DNA of 64,000 nucleotides from Dyadobacter fermentans (GTDB taxonomy: Bacteria; Bacteroidota; Bacteroidia; Cytophagales; Spirosomataceae): contig NZ_JAHXBN010000010.1 of assembly GCF_019924045.1 (NCBI RefSeq), positions 186,001 through 250,000 on the forward strand. Reading direction: 5' to 3'. Position numbers and translations under genes: made by a program. Of this stretch, positions 26,301 to 34,502 are shown piece by piece; the stretch's first letter is position 1; each line of letters opens with the position of its first letter. The notes beneath the pieces are model-generated. The model ran no database searches. It had not been told where the DNA came from and saw only the letters and a program-made list of their open reading frames with translations.

Positions 26301-26449
26301 ACGGCAGCAGGTACAGGTTTGACAGCCACTGTTTTGACCGCCATCATTTTCCACGCGACAGAAGCCATGGAGGTGAGCACTACCAGCGCCACTACGATCA
26401 CTGCAACACGAAACCGGCCGAACCACCAATTTTTCATACCTGAAAACAC
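23378..26449 (-). CDS. GH3 beta-N-acetylglucosaminidase fused to a class C beta-lactamase-like domain
   Basis: 1023 residues. An N-terminal membrane anchor (about 13-35) leads into a glycoside hydrolase family 3 domain of NagZ type with KHFPGHGDTDADSH (247-260) and nucleophile D334 in VFTDAMNMRG, a GH3 C-terminal domain, then a serine hydrolase domain with SxxK in LASLTKVSAT, a YSD segment in place of YxN and HTGFTGT in place of KTG. NagZ enzymes release GlcNAc from peptidoglycan fragments; the second domain resembles D-Ala-D-Ala peptidases. The fusion points to cell-wall processing in the periplasm. This two-domain arrangement occurs in other Bacteroidota. Confidence 0.93.
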   Translation of the reverse strand: MFSGMKNWWFGRFRVAVIVVALVVLTSMASVAWKMMAVKTVAVKPVPAAVPEAKHKAPKKHRDPVIVLPENQWVDSTLQSLSIEQKIGQLFMVATFSNRDESHYKYIDKLINDYQIGGLIFFQGGPVGQAQLTNRYQSHSNVPLFIGIDGEWGLGMRLDSTISFPKQMVLGSIQNDQLIYRMGDDIAHQCKRLGIQINFAPVSDVNSNAANPVIGIRSFGEDKENVARKSIAYMKGLQHNRIIATAKHFPGHGDTDADSHFTLPVLTHSLEQLNNTDLYPYREMIADSLMGVLNAHLYIPALDNTPNQASSLSDKVVNGLLRKDLGFRGLVFTDAMNMRGVLKNGKAADVNLKALVAGNDVLLYPESIAETVARIKDAINSKQISEKIIDDKVKRILQAKYWAGLSKYQPIDINNLYSDLNSEKSKELYRELCEAAVTVVKNDNNLLPIGSVVDNNMASVSIGEGSSTAFQKMLSTYKPMRNYSFYDGPSSQEQITEMLGYLEPYNTIIVDIHGISSKPGRNYGVTTGMVDFVNQLKQQNKKVILCLFGTPYAIQYFPATEVLICANQDGKDQQEIVPQIIFGALSSKGRLPVSVLAYKAGTGVSTTSINRIAFGTPESVGIDGLSLKKIDEIATAAVNDHVFPGCEILVARQGKIIYEKQFGGLSYRTNDRVTPETIYDLASLTKVSATLQAVMLLYDRKQISLDEKASKYLPELAVTSKQNFTIRDLLLHRSGLISFYPSLWDRTKTSAGGLLPEYYSSKQDTAYYLQVAPKLFAKGALRDSVWKWVVESPMNNRRDRAGNYGYLYSDLGFLTLQKIVERVTGQPLDIFVAANIYEPLGLPYLGFNPLRRFPEKQIAPTEQDYRFRGQLLQGTVHDQMAAIVGGVSGHAGLFGTARDLAVLLQMNLWKGNYAGKRYYEQATVPFFSRMYDESHHRGLGWDKAPADGNSSYVSPQASVNSFGHTGFTGTMVWVDPEEDLVFVFLSNRVNPDAENTAITTQRTRRKIQDVVYSSLIQRKSQLP

Positions 26450-26611
26450 TGACTTAACGAGGGAATGTTAGGTTTTACAACTTCAACAACTGATTATCAA
26501 AAGTTACAATAATAACAATTTTCCGGCGCTTTGAGTCCTGCAAAATATCGTTTTAATGCAATTCTAATATTTGCCTCGCCGAATATCGTCTTGGTAATTA
26601 CTGTCGGTACA

Positions 26612-27322
26612 TCAACCTTGCTGCGTGAGCTTTTTGAAAATATCTTCCAGTGAACCGCCGGTTTCACGCAGCGCCTGCAAGGAGCTGTCGCTTACTACTT
26701 TTCCTTTGTTAATGATGATTACCCGGTCGCACAATGCTTCCACTTCCTGCATGATGTGCGTGGAGAACAGCACTGTTTTGTCCTTGCCGGCCGTGCGGAT
26801 CACCTCGCGGATTTCCTGGATCTGGTTGGGATCGAGGCCGGTTGTCGGCTCGTCGAGGATCAGCACATCCGGATTGTGCAAAAATGATTGCGCGAGTCCC
26901 ACCCGTTGCCGGTAACCTTTCGAGAGTTGCCCGATCTTCTTCCTGCGCTCTGCTTCCAGCCCGCACATCGCGACCACTTCATCGACCCTTGCATTTAATG
27001 CAGCGCCTCCCATTCCATACAGTTTTCCTGAAAAAAGCAGGAATTCGGTCACGTACATGTCCAGGTATAACGGGTTATGCTCGGGCAGGTAGCCAATGGC
27101 CCTGCGTGCAGGCATAGGCTGCTGCATCACATCGAAATCCGAAACTTTGGCCACGCCTTCGGTAGGTTTGAGGTAACCTGTCAGGATCTTCATCGTAGTG
27201 GATTTCCCTGCTCCGTTGGGACCTAGAAAACCCACGATTTCGCCTTTTTTAAGGGTAAATGAAATCCCGTCGACCGCACGCTGTGTTCCGTATACCTTCG
27301 TCAGATTGGTGACTTCGATCAT
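26612..27322 (-). CDS. gldA: ABC transporter ATP-binding protein, GldA-like
   Basis: 236 residues with Walker A GFLGPNGAGKSTTMK, signature LSKGYRQRVGLAQ, Walker B DVLILDEPTTGLDP and the H-loop STHIMQE. The full-length match, including YLPEHNPLYLDMYV, is to GldA, the ATPase of the gliding-motility ABC transporter (with GldF and GldG, which are not in this window). Gliding in Bacteroidota depends on the same envelope machinery as T9SS, and porU/porV occur in this window. GldA assignment is by similarity of the whole protein; a general ABC-2 ATPase is the alternative. Confidence 0.88.
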   Translation of the reverse strand: MIEVTNLTKVYGTQRAVDGISFTLKKGEIVGFLGPNGAGKSTTMKILTGYLKPTEGVAKVSDFDVMQQPMPARRAIGYLPEHNPLYLDMYVTEFLLFSGKLYGMGGAALNARVDEVVAMCGLEAERRKKIGQLSKGYRQRVGLAQSFLHNPDVLILDEPTTGLDPNQIQEIREVIRTAGKDKTVLFSTHIMQEVEALCDRVIIINKGKVVSDSSLQALRETGGSLEDIFKKLTQQG

Positions 27323-27332
27323 GTACTAATTT

Positions 27333-27364
27333 TGAATGAGTGAATGACTGAATGATTGAATAAG
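27333..27364. repeat. 8-bp tandem repeat
   Basis: Four copies of TGAATGAN (TGAATGAG, TGAATGAC, TGAATGAT, TGAATAAG) lie 10 bases upstream of the gldA start. They begin a 200-base stretch made almost wholly of short repeats. Confidence 0.8.
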
Positions 27365-27376
27365 AAGTCAGGAATT

Positions 27377-27426
27377 GTCATGTATGGTCATGTGTAGTCA
27401 TGTATTGTCATGTGTGGTCATGTGTT
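27377..27426. repeat. 10-bp tandem repeat array A (GTCATGTRTN x5)
   Basis: Five exact-period 10-base units: GTCATGTATG, GTCATGTGTA, GTCATGTATT, GTCATGTGTG, GTCATGTGTT. The period equals about one helical turn. The unit resembles the reverse complement of array B at 27461. Confidence 0.9.
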
Positions 27427-27460
27427 GTTTCTTGTATCCTGACATGATGGGCTATTCCTG

Positions 27461-27530
27461 ACCACCCCTGACTATTCATGACTACGCCTGACTACACCTG
27501 ACCACGCCTGACCATTCCTGACCACGCCTG
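27461..27530. repeat. 10-bp tandem repeat array B (ACYAYNCCTG x7)
   Basis: Seven exact-period units such as ACTACGCCTG, ACCACGCCTG and ACCATTCCTG. The reverse complement (GTCAGGNRTR style) is close to array A, so A and B form an inverted pair about 35 bases apart that could fold into a long imperfect stem. It ends 8 bases before the stop of the acyltransferase gene. Confidence 0.9.
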
Positions 27531-27537
27531 ACCTTGA

Positions 27538-28653
27538 TCAGACTTTCAGGAACAGTTTATTCTTGTAAAGTAAATACATAAACGCCCATTGTACCGCGAT
27601 AAATGCAATTACTTCACCCACCATTTCTACCGAATGCGGGAAATAGCTGAGCAGGCCGCCGAACAATGCACGAGCGGTGTACCCGAAGTCGATGAACCGG
27701 CCGACCATGTATATCACAATCGAATTCATACCTATTACCACGAAAAACAGCGTCCATTTGCGGTAGTTGAGCACATCCACGATCCAGTAGAACAACGCCA
27801 GCAGCAGCGTGCTGAACCCGCCTGCGCAAAGCACGAACGAGCTGGTCCAGAGGTTTTTGTTAATCGGGAAAAAGTAATCCCAAACAAGGCACAACAGGAG
27901 GCTGACGACCCCTGCAAAAACCAGGTAGGTAACTTTACTTTTCTGAGAAATGACTTCACCGCTAGTCCGCAGCAGCTCACCGGCGAAGATACCCATTAGT
28001 CCGGTTGCAATGGCGGGAATCGTAGATACGAGTCCTTCCGGGTCGTGAATCGTGAGGTGCAAGCGGCCGGGGATCAGCATTTTGTCGATATAGCTGGCCG
28101 GGTTGCAATCGATCGTCAGCATACCGGCGCCGCAGCCCGGCACGGGATAGAACATCATAAACAGGTAATAGCCGATCAGCAGCCCGCCGAACCAGATCCA
28201 GCGTGCGCGATATCCGAAATAGAGGTAAATGATCTGCGCGAACATGCCCGCGAGCCCGATGCGCGCGAGTACGCTCGGGTAGCGCATCTGCGACCATTCC
28301 GTTTCGAAAAGGCCGTTGTTATAAATGATCCCTAAAATCACGAGGATAATGCCGCGCTGGATCACCTTACGGATCAGCTGCGACGGCGGTACTCCTTTCT
28401 CGAGACGGCTTCCGAGCGAGAAGGGGGTCGAAACGCCGGCCATAAAGAGGAATGTGGGGAAAATGAGGTCGTAAGCCCGGAAACCGTTCCATTCGGGGTG
28501 GGTAAACTGGTGAGCCAGGAATATCGCCCACGACCAGCCGGTCGCTTTGGCGAGCACATGGAAAATCTCTTCGCCACCCGAAATCCAGAACATATCAAAA
28601 CCACGCAACGTATCCAGGGACAATAACCTTTGTGAAGGAGCACTATCTTTCAT
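27538..28653 (-). CDS. DUF5009/HGSNAT-like membrane acyltransferase
   Basis: 371 residues with about ten membrane helices. The N-terminal RLLSLDTLRGFDMFWISGGE and LIFPTFLFMAGVSTPFSLGS match the DUF5009/heparan-alpha-glucosaminide N-acetyltransferase-like group; the LDxLRGxDM motif is the family hallmark. Such proteins are thought to move acyl groups across the inner membrane onto sugars. The acceptor here is unknown. It ends against the repeat-rich region and its start is divergent from the Spy-like gene at 28885. Confidence 0.88.
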   Translation of the reverse strand: MKDSAPSQRLLSLDTLRGFDMFWISGGEEIFHVLAKATGWSWAIFLAHQFTHPEWNGFRAYDLIFPTFLFMAGVSTPFSLGSRLEKGVPPSQLIRKVIQRGIILVILGIIYNNGLFETEWSQMRYPSVLARIGLAGMFAQIIYLYFGYRARWIWFGGLLIGYYLFMMFYPVPGCGAGMLTIDCNPASYIDKMLIPGRLHLTIHDPEGLVSTIPAIATGLMGIFAGELLRTSGEVISQKSKVTYLVFAGVVSLLLCLVWDYFFPINKNLWTSSFVLCAGGFSTLLLALFYWIVDVLNYRKWTLFFVVIGMNSIVIYMVGRFIDFGYTARALFGGLLSYFPHSVEMVGEVIAFIAVQWAFMYLLYKNKLFLKV

Positions 28654-28884
28654 CTGACAAAACAGGGTGTAGGGAAATAAAATTTGGAAAATGGAATGGA
28701 GTTTGAAATAAAACCAATAGCAACTACTGTAAAGATTGCAAAAAATACCATTCGTGCTTCCGGCAAAAACTATATTTATTTGAATAAGCCTATAAGTCTC
28801 GCGGATAATGAAAAATGGGAGTCATATATGATGGTATACACAACTACCGTTATAAGCTTCGAATTTTTAACCCATCATCACCCC

Positions 28885-29352
28885 ATGAAAAGAATCCTGA
28901 CGCTATTTTTCGCTTTCAGTCTGCTGCTCGGCAGCCTTGTAACTTCCAATTCATTCGCACAAAGCCGCCCCGGTGACGACCGCCGCGGTGACGACCGCCG
29001 CGGTAACGACCGCCGGAGCGACGTTAGGCGGAGTGATGATTTCCAAGACGACGAGGCTGTGACCAACAGCAAGCTCAACAACCGGCGTCTTGAAAAGAAC
29101 ATGGACAAGTACGCCGACCAGCTTCAACTCACGAAGCGTCAGCAGAAACAGCTCAAAAAGATCGACCGCCGTTACGCGCGAATGGAAAGAAAAATGAAGC
29201 GTCGGGGCGATAACAAGCGCAGCGACCGCAGGCGCCTGGCCGAAGAAAAGCGCATTGAAATCATTGAAGTACTAACACCCGAGCAACAGCAGACGCTGGA
29301 AGCATTATCGAAAAAGGGACGGTTTAGTTTTGATCAGTTGTTTGGAAGGTAG
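28885..29352 (+). CDS. Periplasmic Spy/CpxP-like protein with DDRRG repeats
   Basis: 155 residues from the ATG at 28885, which gives a clean signal peptide (MKRILTLFFAFSLLLGSLVT...FAQ). An open frame extends 201 bases upstream, but the signal peptide marks the true start. After cleavage comes a low-complexity segment of repeated DDRRG/DDRRS units (encoded by near-identical 15-base repeats), then an Arg/Lys-rich helical region with two LTxxQ-like motifs (LQLTKRQQKQ, LTPEQQQTL), as in the Spy/CpxP/ZraP group of periplasmic chaperone-like proteins. Very basic overall. The 28654-28884 upstream stretch holds no other feature I can support. Confidence 0.82.
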   Translation: MKRILTLFFAFSLLLGSLVTSNSFAQSRPGDDRRGDDRRGNDRRSDVRRSDDFQDDEAVTNSKLNNRRLEKNMDKYADQLQLTKRQQKQLKKIDRRYARMERKMKRRGDNKRSDRRRLAEEKRIEIIEVLTPEQQQTLEALSKKGRFSFDQLFGR

Positions 29353-29384
29353 GGCGTCCATGACAGTCAAATCGTAATAATCTG

Positions 29385-29428
29385 GGATTCAAATCCAAAA
29401 TAATCATAATATTTTTGGATTTGAATCC
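29385..29428. terminator. Convergent-gene hairpin
   Basis: Perfect 16-base arms (GGATTCAAATCCAAAA and its complement) around a 12-base AT loop, located between the ends of the convergent Spy-like gene and nuoM. It fits a shared bidirectional terminator, although the T-run is part of the stem. Confidence 0.65.
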
Positions 29429-29456
29429 TTAAATATTAGGAATGCCGGTTACTTAA

Positions 29457-29480
29457 TGACCATCCCTGACAACGCCTGAC
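29457..29480. repeat. Third occurrence of the TGAC 10-bp repeat
   Basis: TGACCATCCC-TGACAACGCC-TGAC repeats with the same 10-base period and sequence style as the array at 27461-27530, again placed directly before the stop of a minus-strand gene (nuoM). Confidence 0.75.
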
Positions 29481-29483
29481 CCC

Positions 29484-31154
29484 TTATTTCAACCCTTCCA
29501 GCCAAGCCTCAACCGTCGGCCCGGACAAGTCAAACAACAGCCCCGGCAGAATGCCAACCAGAATCGTAAGGATCACCAGCGGTACGAGCATGAATTTTTC
29601 GCGGCGGGTAAGGTCGGTAAGGACTTGATTAGTGGCGTTTTTGTACCAGAACGAGCTGAAAAACATGCGTTGATAGGTCCAGAGGAAATAGCCTGCGGCC
29701 AGGACGATGCCTAACGTCGATAATGCCGGAATCCAGACAGGCAGGGCATCGGACTGGAATGCGCCCATGAGCGTAAACAATTCACCGACGAAGCCGGAGA
29801 AGCCCGGTAGACCAAGCGAAGCGAAGAATGCAATGCCGGTGACGACGGTATATTGCGGCATGACGGCGATCAGGCCGCGGTAATGGTCGATGCGGCGGTC
29901 GTGAGTGCGATCGTAAAGCACGCCGGTGAGCAAGAAGAGCATTGCCGACAATATGCCGTGGCTAACCATTTGGTAAATGGCGCCATTGAAACCTTCGGGC
30001 GTGAATGCAGCGATTCCGAGCAATACGAAACCCATGTGCGAAACCGACGAGTAGGCGATCATTTTTTTCAGGTCGTTTTGCCCCAATGCATTGAAGCCGC
30101 CGTAGACAATGGAGATCATCCCCAGAATGGCGAGCGGAATGGCGCTGTACAGGGCCTCGGCCGGGAAGAAGCCGTCGACGATCCGGATGAACCCGTACCC
30201 CCCGATTTTCAGCAAAATACCGGCGAGTACAACGGATATGGGCGTAGGCGCTTCCACGTGCGCGTCGGGTAGCCACGTATGCACGGGCACGACGGGTAGT
30301 TTCACCGCGAAACCGATAAACAGGAACCAGAATGCGAGCAAACGTACCGGAATATCGGCAATAAAAAATTCCGACGCGGCGCTCAGGATTGAGCCCGGAA
30401 TGTAATTCCCAGGGTCGGCCAGGTAGGTGAAACGGAATGTGTGAATAAGTTGCTCCGGCGCGATTTTGCCGTCAAAAAGCCATTGCTGGATCTGCGGGAT
30501 CATGTCGGGGTGCACCGCGTCTTCGGGGCCGATGAGGCCTACGGCGCGTGCGGTTTCGACCGGATCGATCACCGAAAGGTAGAGGCCGATCATGACGATC
30601 AGGATCAGCAATGAGCCAAGGAATGTGTAAATAAAGAATTTCAATGCAGCATATTCACGCCGCGGGCCGCCCCAGAGGCCGATGAGGAAGTACATCGGCA
30701 AGAGCATGAATTCGAAGAACAGGTAAAACAGGAAGAAGTCCTGCGCGAGAAAACAGCCCATTACGCTGCCGCTCAGCAGCAGGTACAGGCCAAAATACGC
30801 CCTCGATTTGTGATTGACATTCCACGAACTGACAACGCCCACCAGCAACACTACCACCGCCAGCAGTACCAGCGGAAAGCTGATACCGTCCACAGCCAGC
30901 GCATAATCAATCGAAACAACACCCAGTGACCCGATGGGCAGGGTAATCCAGTCCCTTACCTCTGAAAGTTGCAGCGCAGCGTCCTGGCTGTTAAATGACA
31001 AATACGATACCGCAACAACCACTACTTCCAACAGTAATGCAACCAGCGCGATGAGCCGGAAATTATGCTGGCTATCGACCGGCCAGAATGCGACGGCGGC
31101 GGCGCCCAGTAATGGTATGGCAATTAAGAAGGTGAGTATATGATCAATCATCAA
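29484..31154 (-). CDS. nuoM: NADH-quinone oxidoreductase subunit M
   Basis: 556 residues, 14 predicted membrane helices, Proton_antipo_M domain. Recognisable landmarks are FYLFFEFMLLPMYFLIGLWG (the conserved Glu in a membrane helix), LPVVPVHTWLPDAHVEAPTP and KKMIAYSSVSHMGFV (conserved Lys). It is an antiporter-like subunit of complex I that moves protons across the inner membrane. It lies 26 bases after nuoL. No nuoN follows; the next gene is convergent. Confidence 0.95.
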   Translation of the reverse strand: MMIDHILTFLIAIPLLGAAAVAFWPVDSQHNFRLIALVALLLEVVVVAVSYLSFNSQDAALQLSEVRDWITLPIGSLGVVSIDYALAVDGISFPLVLLAVVVLLVGVVSSWNVNHKSRAYFGLYLLLSGSVMGCFLAQDFFLFYLFFEFMLLPMYFLIGLWGGPRREYAALKFFIYTFLGSLLILIVMIGLYLSVIDPVETARAVGLIGPEDAVHPDMIPQIQQWLFDGKIAPEQLIHTFRFTYLADPGNYIPGSILSAASEFFIADIPVRLLAFWFLFIGFAVKLPVVPVHTWLPDAHVEAPTPISVVLAGILLKIGGYGFIRIVDGFFPAEALYSAIPLAILGMISIVYGGFNALGQNDLKKMIAYSSVSHMGFVLLGIAAFTPEGFNGAIYQMVSHGILSAMLFLLTGVLYDRTHDRRIDHYRGLIAVMPQYTVVTGIAFFASLGLPGFSGFVGELFTLMGAFQSDALPVWIPALSTLGIVLAAGYFLWTYQRMFFSSFWYKNATNQVLTDLTRREKFMLVPLVILTILVGILPGLLFDLSGPTVEAWLEGLK

Positions 31155-31180
31155 GCATTAATTTAACCGGCCGGGCTGCA

Positions 31181-33133
31181 TTACATTGCAACCAGCCACA
31201 ATATCAACAAAAACACGCCCATTACCGTCACGATGTAGTATGACTGTATCCGTCCGCTTTGCATGTTCCGCGCGGCTTGTCCTGCTGAGCGGATGGAGAA
31301 AACGGTCAGATTTACGGCGCCGTCGACGAACATCCTGTCGATCCAGGCAATAAAGTGTCCGAATACGAGGCTGCCTTTGGCAACCAGATCGACAAGGGAG
31401 TCGACAATATTTTTTTCAAAGGCTTTGAGATACTTCGCAATCAACTCGAAGGGAATGAGGAAATATTGCTCGTTGGAATAGCCACGCAGCCAGTTGAACG
31501 GGCTTTGTGCAGGTTCGCCGGGTGGTATCGGATCGTTCACTTTAAATGGATTATCGGCAGTTGTTTCGCGATAAGCCAGGAAGATCGAAGCAAAAGTAAC
31601 GGCGCTCGCTACGAACGGAACCCAAACCAAATGCTCCCCATGCTCCTTGCCGATCCAATGCAGGAACCACCCCTCGGCATTGAATGGATTGATCGAAAAC
31701 CAGAAAAACAGCGACAGTGCTGAAAGCAGCGCCATAGGCAGCCACATCGCCACGGGCGACTCATGCGGGTGCACGGGCGCAGGAGAGCGCTTTTCGCCAA
31801 AGAATACCAGCCAAACCTGACGTGTCATGTAAAATGCGGTTAACCCGGCCGACGCAATAACCAGTATTGGAAATACGTAGCCCGACGCGCCAAATTCCGA
31901 AGCCCAAAGGAAACCTTCTGTGATAATGGCATCTTTGGAAAGGAAGCCGGAAAAGAATGGTAACCCGGCCAAGGCCGCCGCACAAATCAGGTAGCAAATG
32001 AATGTAATGGGCAACGCCTTGCGCAAGCCACCCATCGTACGCATATCCTGCGGATCATAATCAGGCAATTCATTGCCTGGACTTACTGCATGGATCACCG
32101 AGCCGGCCGAAAGGAACAACCCGGCTTTGAAGAATGCATGCGTCGCCAAATGGAACAAGGCCGTTTGCCAGCTTCCAAAACCGACTGCCATAACCATTAG
32201 CCCCAATTGCGACATGGTCGAGTATGCGAGGACTTTCTTGATATCCCAACCTTTTAGTGCTTTTACGGCACCGGTAACCATGGTAATGGCTCCGATGGCG
32301 AGGATTACCAACCGGGCATCAATGGTGAGCAAAAAGGAGATTCTTGCTAACAAAAAAATACCTGCCGCGACCATAGTAGCCGCGTGGATCAATGCCGAAA
32401 CGGGGGTGGGGCCTTCCATCGCATCAGGCAACCAGCCCGAGAGCGGGAACTGCGCCGATTTACCGACACATCCGCCGAAAAGACAAACGCCGATGGCGGT
32501 CAGAATACCGGGCGGAATAGTTCCGATTTCAAGGGAAAGCACTTCAAAGTCCGTAGAACCGATATAGTAGAAGAGCATCAAAATACCTGTCAGGAAGGCG
32601 GCGTCGCCGATGCGGTTGAGTACAAATGCTTTCTGCGCTGCCCAAACGGGTCTTTTTTTAGTATACCAAAAACCAATCAGCAGGTATGACGAGAGTCCCA
32701 CAAGCTCCCAGAAAATGTACATGACCAGCAAACTGCCTGACAGTACGATGCCGAGCATCGAAAAAAGGAAGAGCTGAATGAATGCGAAATAGCGGTTTAC
32801 ATTCCGGTCGTCGTGCATGTAGGCCGTCGAAAACAGCTGCACGAGCAGCGCCACGAAATGCACGATGACGAGCATCATCGCCGACAGCGAATCAAACCGG
32901 AAGGAAAGCTCTATGGAATGGCTGCCAATAGTAAGCCATTGAAAACGGAGGAAATGATCGGCTCCGGGATCCGCGGAAGTCAGACTGACGACCAGCCCGG
33001 CAGCGGTAACCAATACCCCGATCCAGCCTGCGAATTTATTTAGACTTTTTCCACCAATCCACAGCAACAAAAAGCACGAAAACGGCAAGCCCAACAGCAA
33101 ATAAGCAGGTAAGTGGAATGCGGTGTCGGGCAT
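31181..33133 (-). CDS. nuoL: NADH-quinone oxidoreductase subunit L
   Basis: About 650 residues, a hydrophobic protein with the NuoL antiporter core (YLLIGFWYTKKRPVWAAQKA, SAQFPLSGWLPDAMEGPTPV, KKVLAYSTMSQLGLMVMAVG) and a C-terminal amphipathic extension with a final helix. I place the start at 33133 (MPDTAFHLPAYLLLG); an in-frame ATG at 33193 adds 20 residues that would touch the upstream stop. It pairs with nuoM. The other complex I genes are not adjacent. Confidence 0.95.
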   Translation of the reverse strand: MPDTAFHLPAYLLLGLPFSCFLLLWIGGKSLNKFAGWIGVLVTAAGLVVSLTSADPGADHFLRFQWLTIGSHSIELSFRFDSLSAMMLVIVHFVALLVQLFSTAYMHDDRNVNRYFAFIQLFLFSMLGIVLSGSLLVMYIFWELVGLSSYLLIGFWYTKKRPVWAAQKAFVLNRIGDAAFLTGILMLFYYIGSTDFEVLSLEIGTIPPGILTAIGVCLFGGCVGKSAQFPLSGWLPDAMEGPTPVSALIHAATMVAAGIFLLARISFLLTIDARLVILAIGAITMVTGAVKALKGWDIKKVLAYSTMSQLGLMVMAVGFGSWQTALFHLATHAFFKAGLFLSAGSVIHAVSPGNELPDYDPQDMRTMGGLRKALPITFICYLICAAALAGLPFFSGFLSKDAIITEGFLWASEFGASGYVFPILVIASAGLTAFYMTRQVWLVFFGEKRSPAPVHPHESPVAMWLPMALLSALSLFFWFSINPFNAEGWFLHWIGKEHGEHLVWVPFVASAVTFASIFLAYRETTADNPFKVNDPIPPGEPAQSPFNWLRGYSNEQYFLIPFELIAKYLKAFEKNIVDSLVDLVAKGSLVFGHFIAWIDRMFVDGAVNLTVFSIRSAGQAARNMQSGRIQSYYIVTVMGVFLLILWLVAM

Positions 33134-33195
33134 AAGTGCGGGAATGCGTTTAATTTCGGCAAATATCCTGAATTCGTGGCCGAATTCAAACAATG

Positions 33196-34407
33196 CTAGA
33201 TGTCTTTCTCAATATCGTCGATCTTCACCGAACCGTGGACAACTTCCAGCAGTTCGCGCAGGTCGTACGTGGAGCGGTTATACGTATTGCCCAGGACAAT
33301 AATCACCGCGTCGTCTTCCGGGCACACCCATAGCATGGTGTTGTAACCTTTCCACCAGCCGCCGTGGTAAATAAACCGGGGCGTATGGTCCTCCTTGATG
33401 TGCATACGGAAGCCGTAACCGTAATTGCGGATACCGTCGCGCTCGAAACTGCGGGGCTTGAATGCCTCATCGAGCATTTTCTTTTCGAGGATTAGCCCCT
33501 TGGTGAGTCCATTGTAGAACCGGTAAATGTCCAGCGTGGTCGAATAAAGACCTTTGTCGCCCACCACATTGTCGTAGTAATCCTTTTCGAGCCTGCGTCC
33601 GTACTGGTGGCCGTCGGTGCGGTTTTTCGTAGCGGCAATGGTTGTGTCGGTTACGAGGTAGGTATTTTGCATGCCCAGCGGCGTGAAGATCTGGCTGTTC
33701 AGGTATTTCCCGAAGGAATCACCCGTCACCTTTTCGACGATCGCGGCAAGGACGCAGTAATTGGTATTGCAATAGTTGAACGAGCGGCCCGGGCGATTGT
33801 ATGGCGTCGGGGTAGGGACCACTTTCGCATACCAATCCATGATACTCAGGTTATCCGGATATTTCCGGCCGTGGCGGACGCTGTCGTCGAACGAATAGAT
33901 GTAATTGGGTAACCCGCTGCGGTGGCTGAGCAGCATATCGACCTTCACGCCGTGGTAAGGGAAGTCGGGGAAGAAGCGCTGCACCGAATCATCGAGCGCC
34001 ACACGGCCCTCCTGGATAAGCTTCAACACCGCTACCGCCGTAAATGGCTTTGAGAGCGATGCCAACTGAAAACGGGAGTCAGCTGTAAGCGTGTCCTTTG
34101 CCTTCATGTGTGCGAAGCCAAAGGAGTTTTGGTAAAGTATTTTGCCTTTTTGAACGACGAGCACATTGCCGTTGAAGCCGGCGTTCCGCTTGCGCCTGAA
34201 AATGTCCTCGATCTTCGCGATTTTCTCCGCCGTCTCGGCATCAGGATTCGATACCGGTACGGGATCGAGGTTTTTGACAGATTTGCCCGACACGGCCACG
34301 TCCGGGGAATCGGTTTTGTTTTTTCTGACTAATCCCCAGGAGATCAACAAAATAACCAGGACGGCAATCGCCATCCACCACACTTTCGGCTGCACTTTTT
34401 TCAACAT
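33196..34407 (-). CDS. Serine hydrolase, class C beta-lactamase/PBP-like
   Basis: 403 residues with one N-terminal membrane helix (about 11-27) and a beta-lactamase fold: SxxK in QLASLSKPFTAVAV, YxN in FNYCNTNYCVLAA, and HGGWWKG in the KTG position. Most homologues are D-Ala-D-Ala peptidases or esterases rather than true beta-lactamases. It ends close before nuoL, so the three genes may be co-transcribed although their functions are not obviously related. Confidence 0.9.
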   Translation of the reverse strand: MLKKVQPKVWWMAIAVLVILLISWGLVRKNKTDSPDVAVSGKSVKNLDPVPVSNPDAETAEKIAKIEDIFRRKRNAGFNGNVLVVQKGKILYQNSFGFAHMKAKDTLTADSRFQLASLSKPFTAVAVLKLIQEGRVALDDSVQRFFPDFPYHGVKVDMLLSHRSGLPNYIYSFDDSVRHGRKYPDNLSIMDWYAKVVPTPTPYNRPGRSFNYCNTNYCVLAAIVEKVTGDSFGKYLNSQIFTPLGMQNTYLVTDTTIAATKNRTDGHQYGRRLEKDYYDNVVGDKGLYSTTLDIYRFYNGLTKGLILEKKMLDEAFKPRSFERDGIRNYGYGFRMHIKEDHTPRFIYHGGWWKGYNTMLWVCPEDDAVIIVLGNTYNRSTYDLRELLEVVHGSVKIDDIEKDI

Positions 34408-34502
34408 AGGCTTTTGGCCTTTAATAATCGGAACGTTGCCATGCTAACGACGGGTCGGAAGCATTTTCTATACTTACTCTTACAAATTAAGTGCAGAATG
34501 CC

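Noticed and set aside
27377..27530. Possible CRISPR array
   Set aside because: Units are only 10 bases, with no unique spacers and no cas genes; it is a simple tandem repeat.
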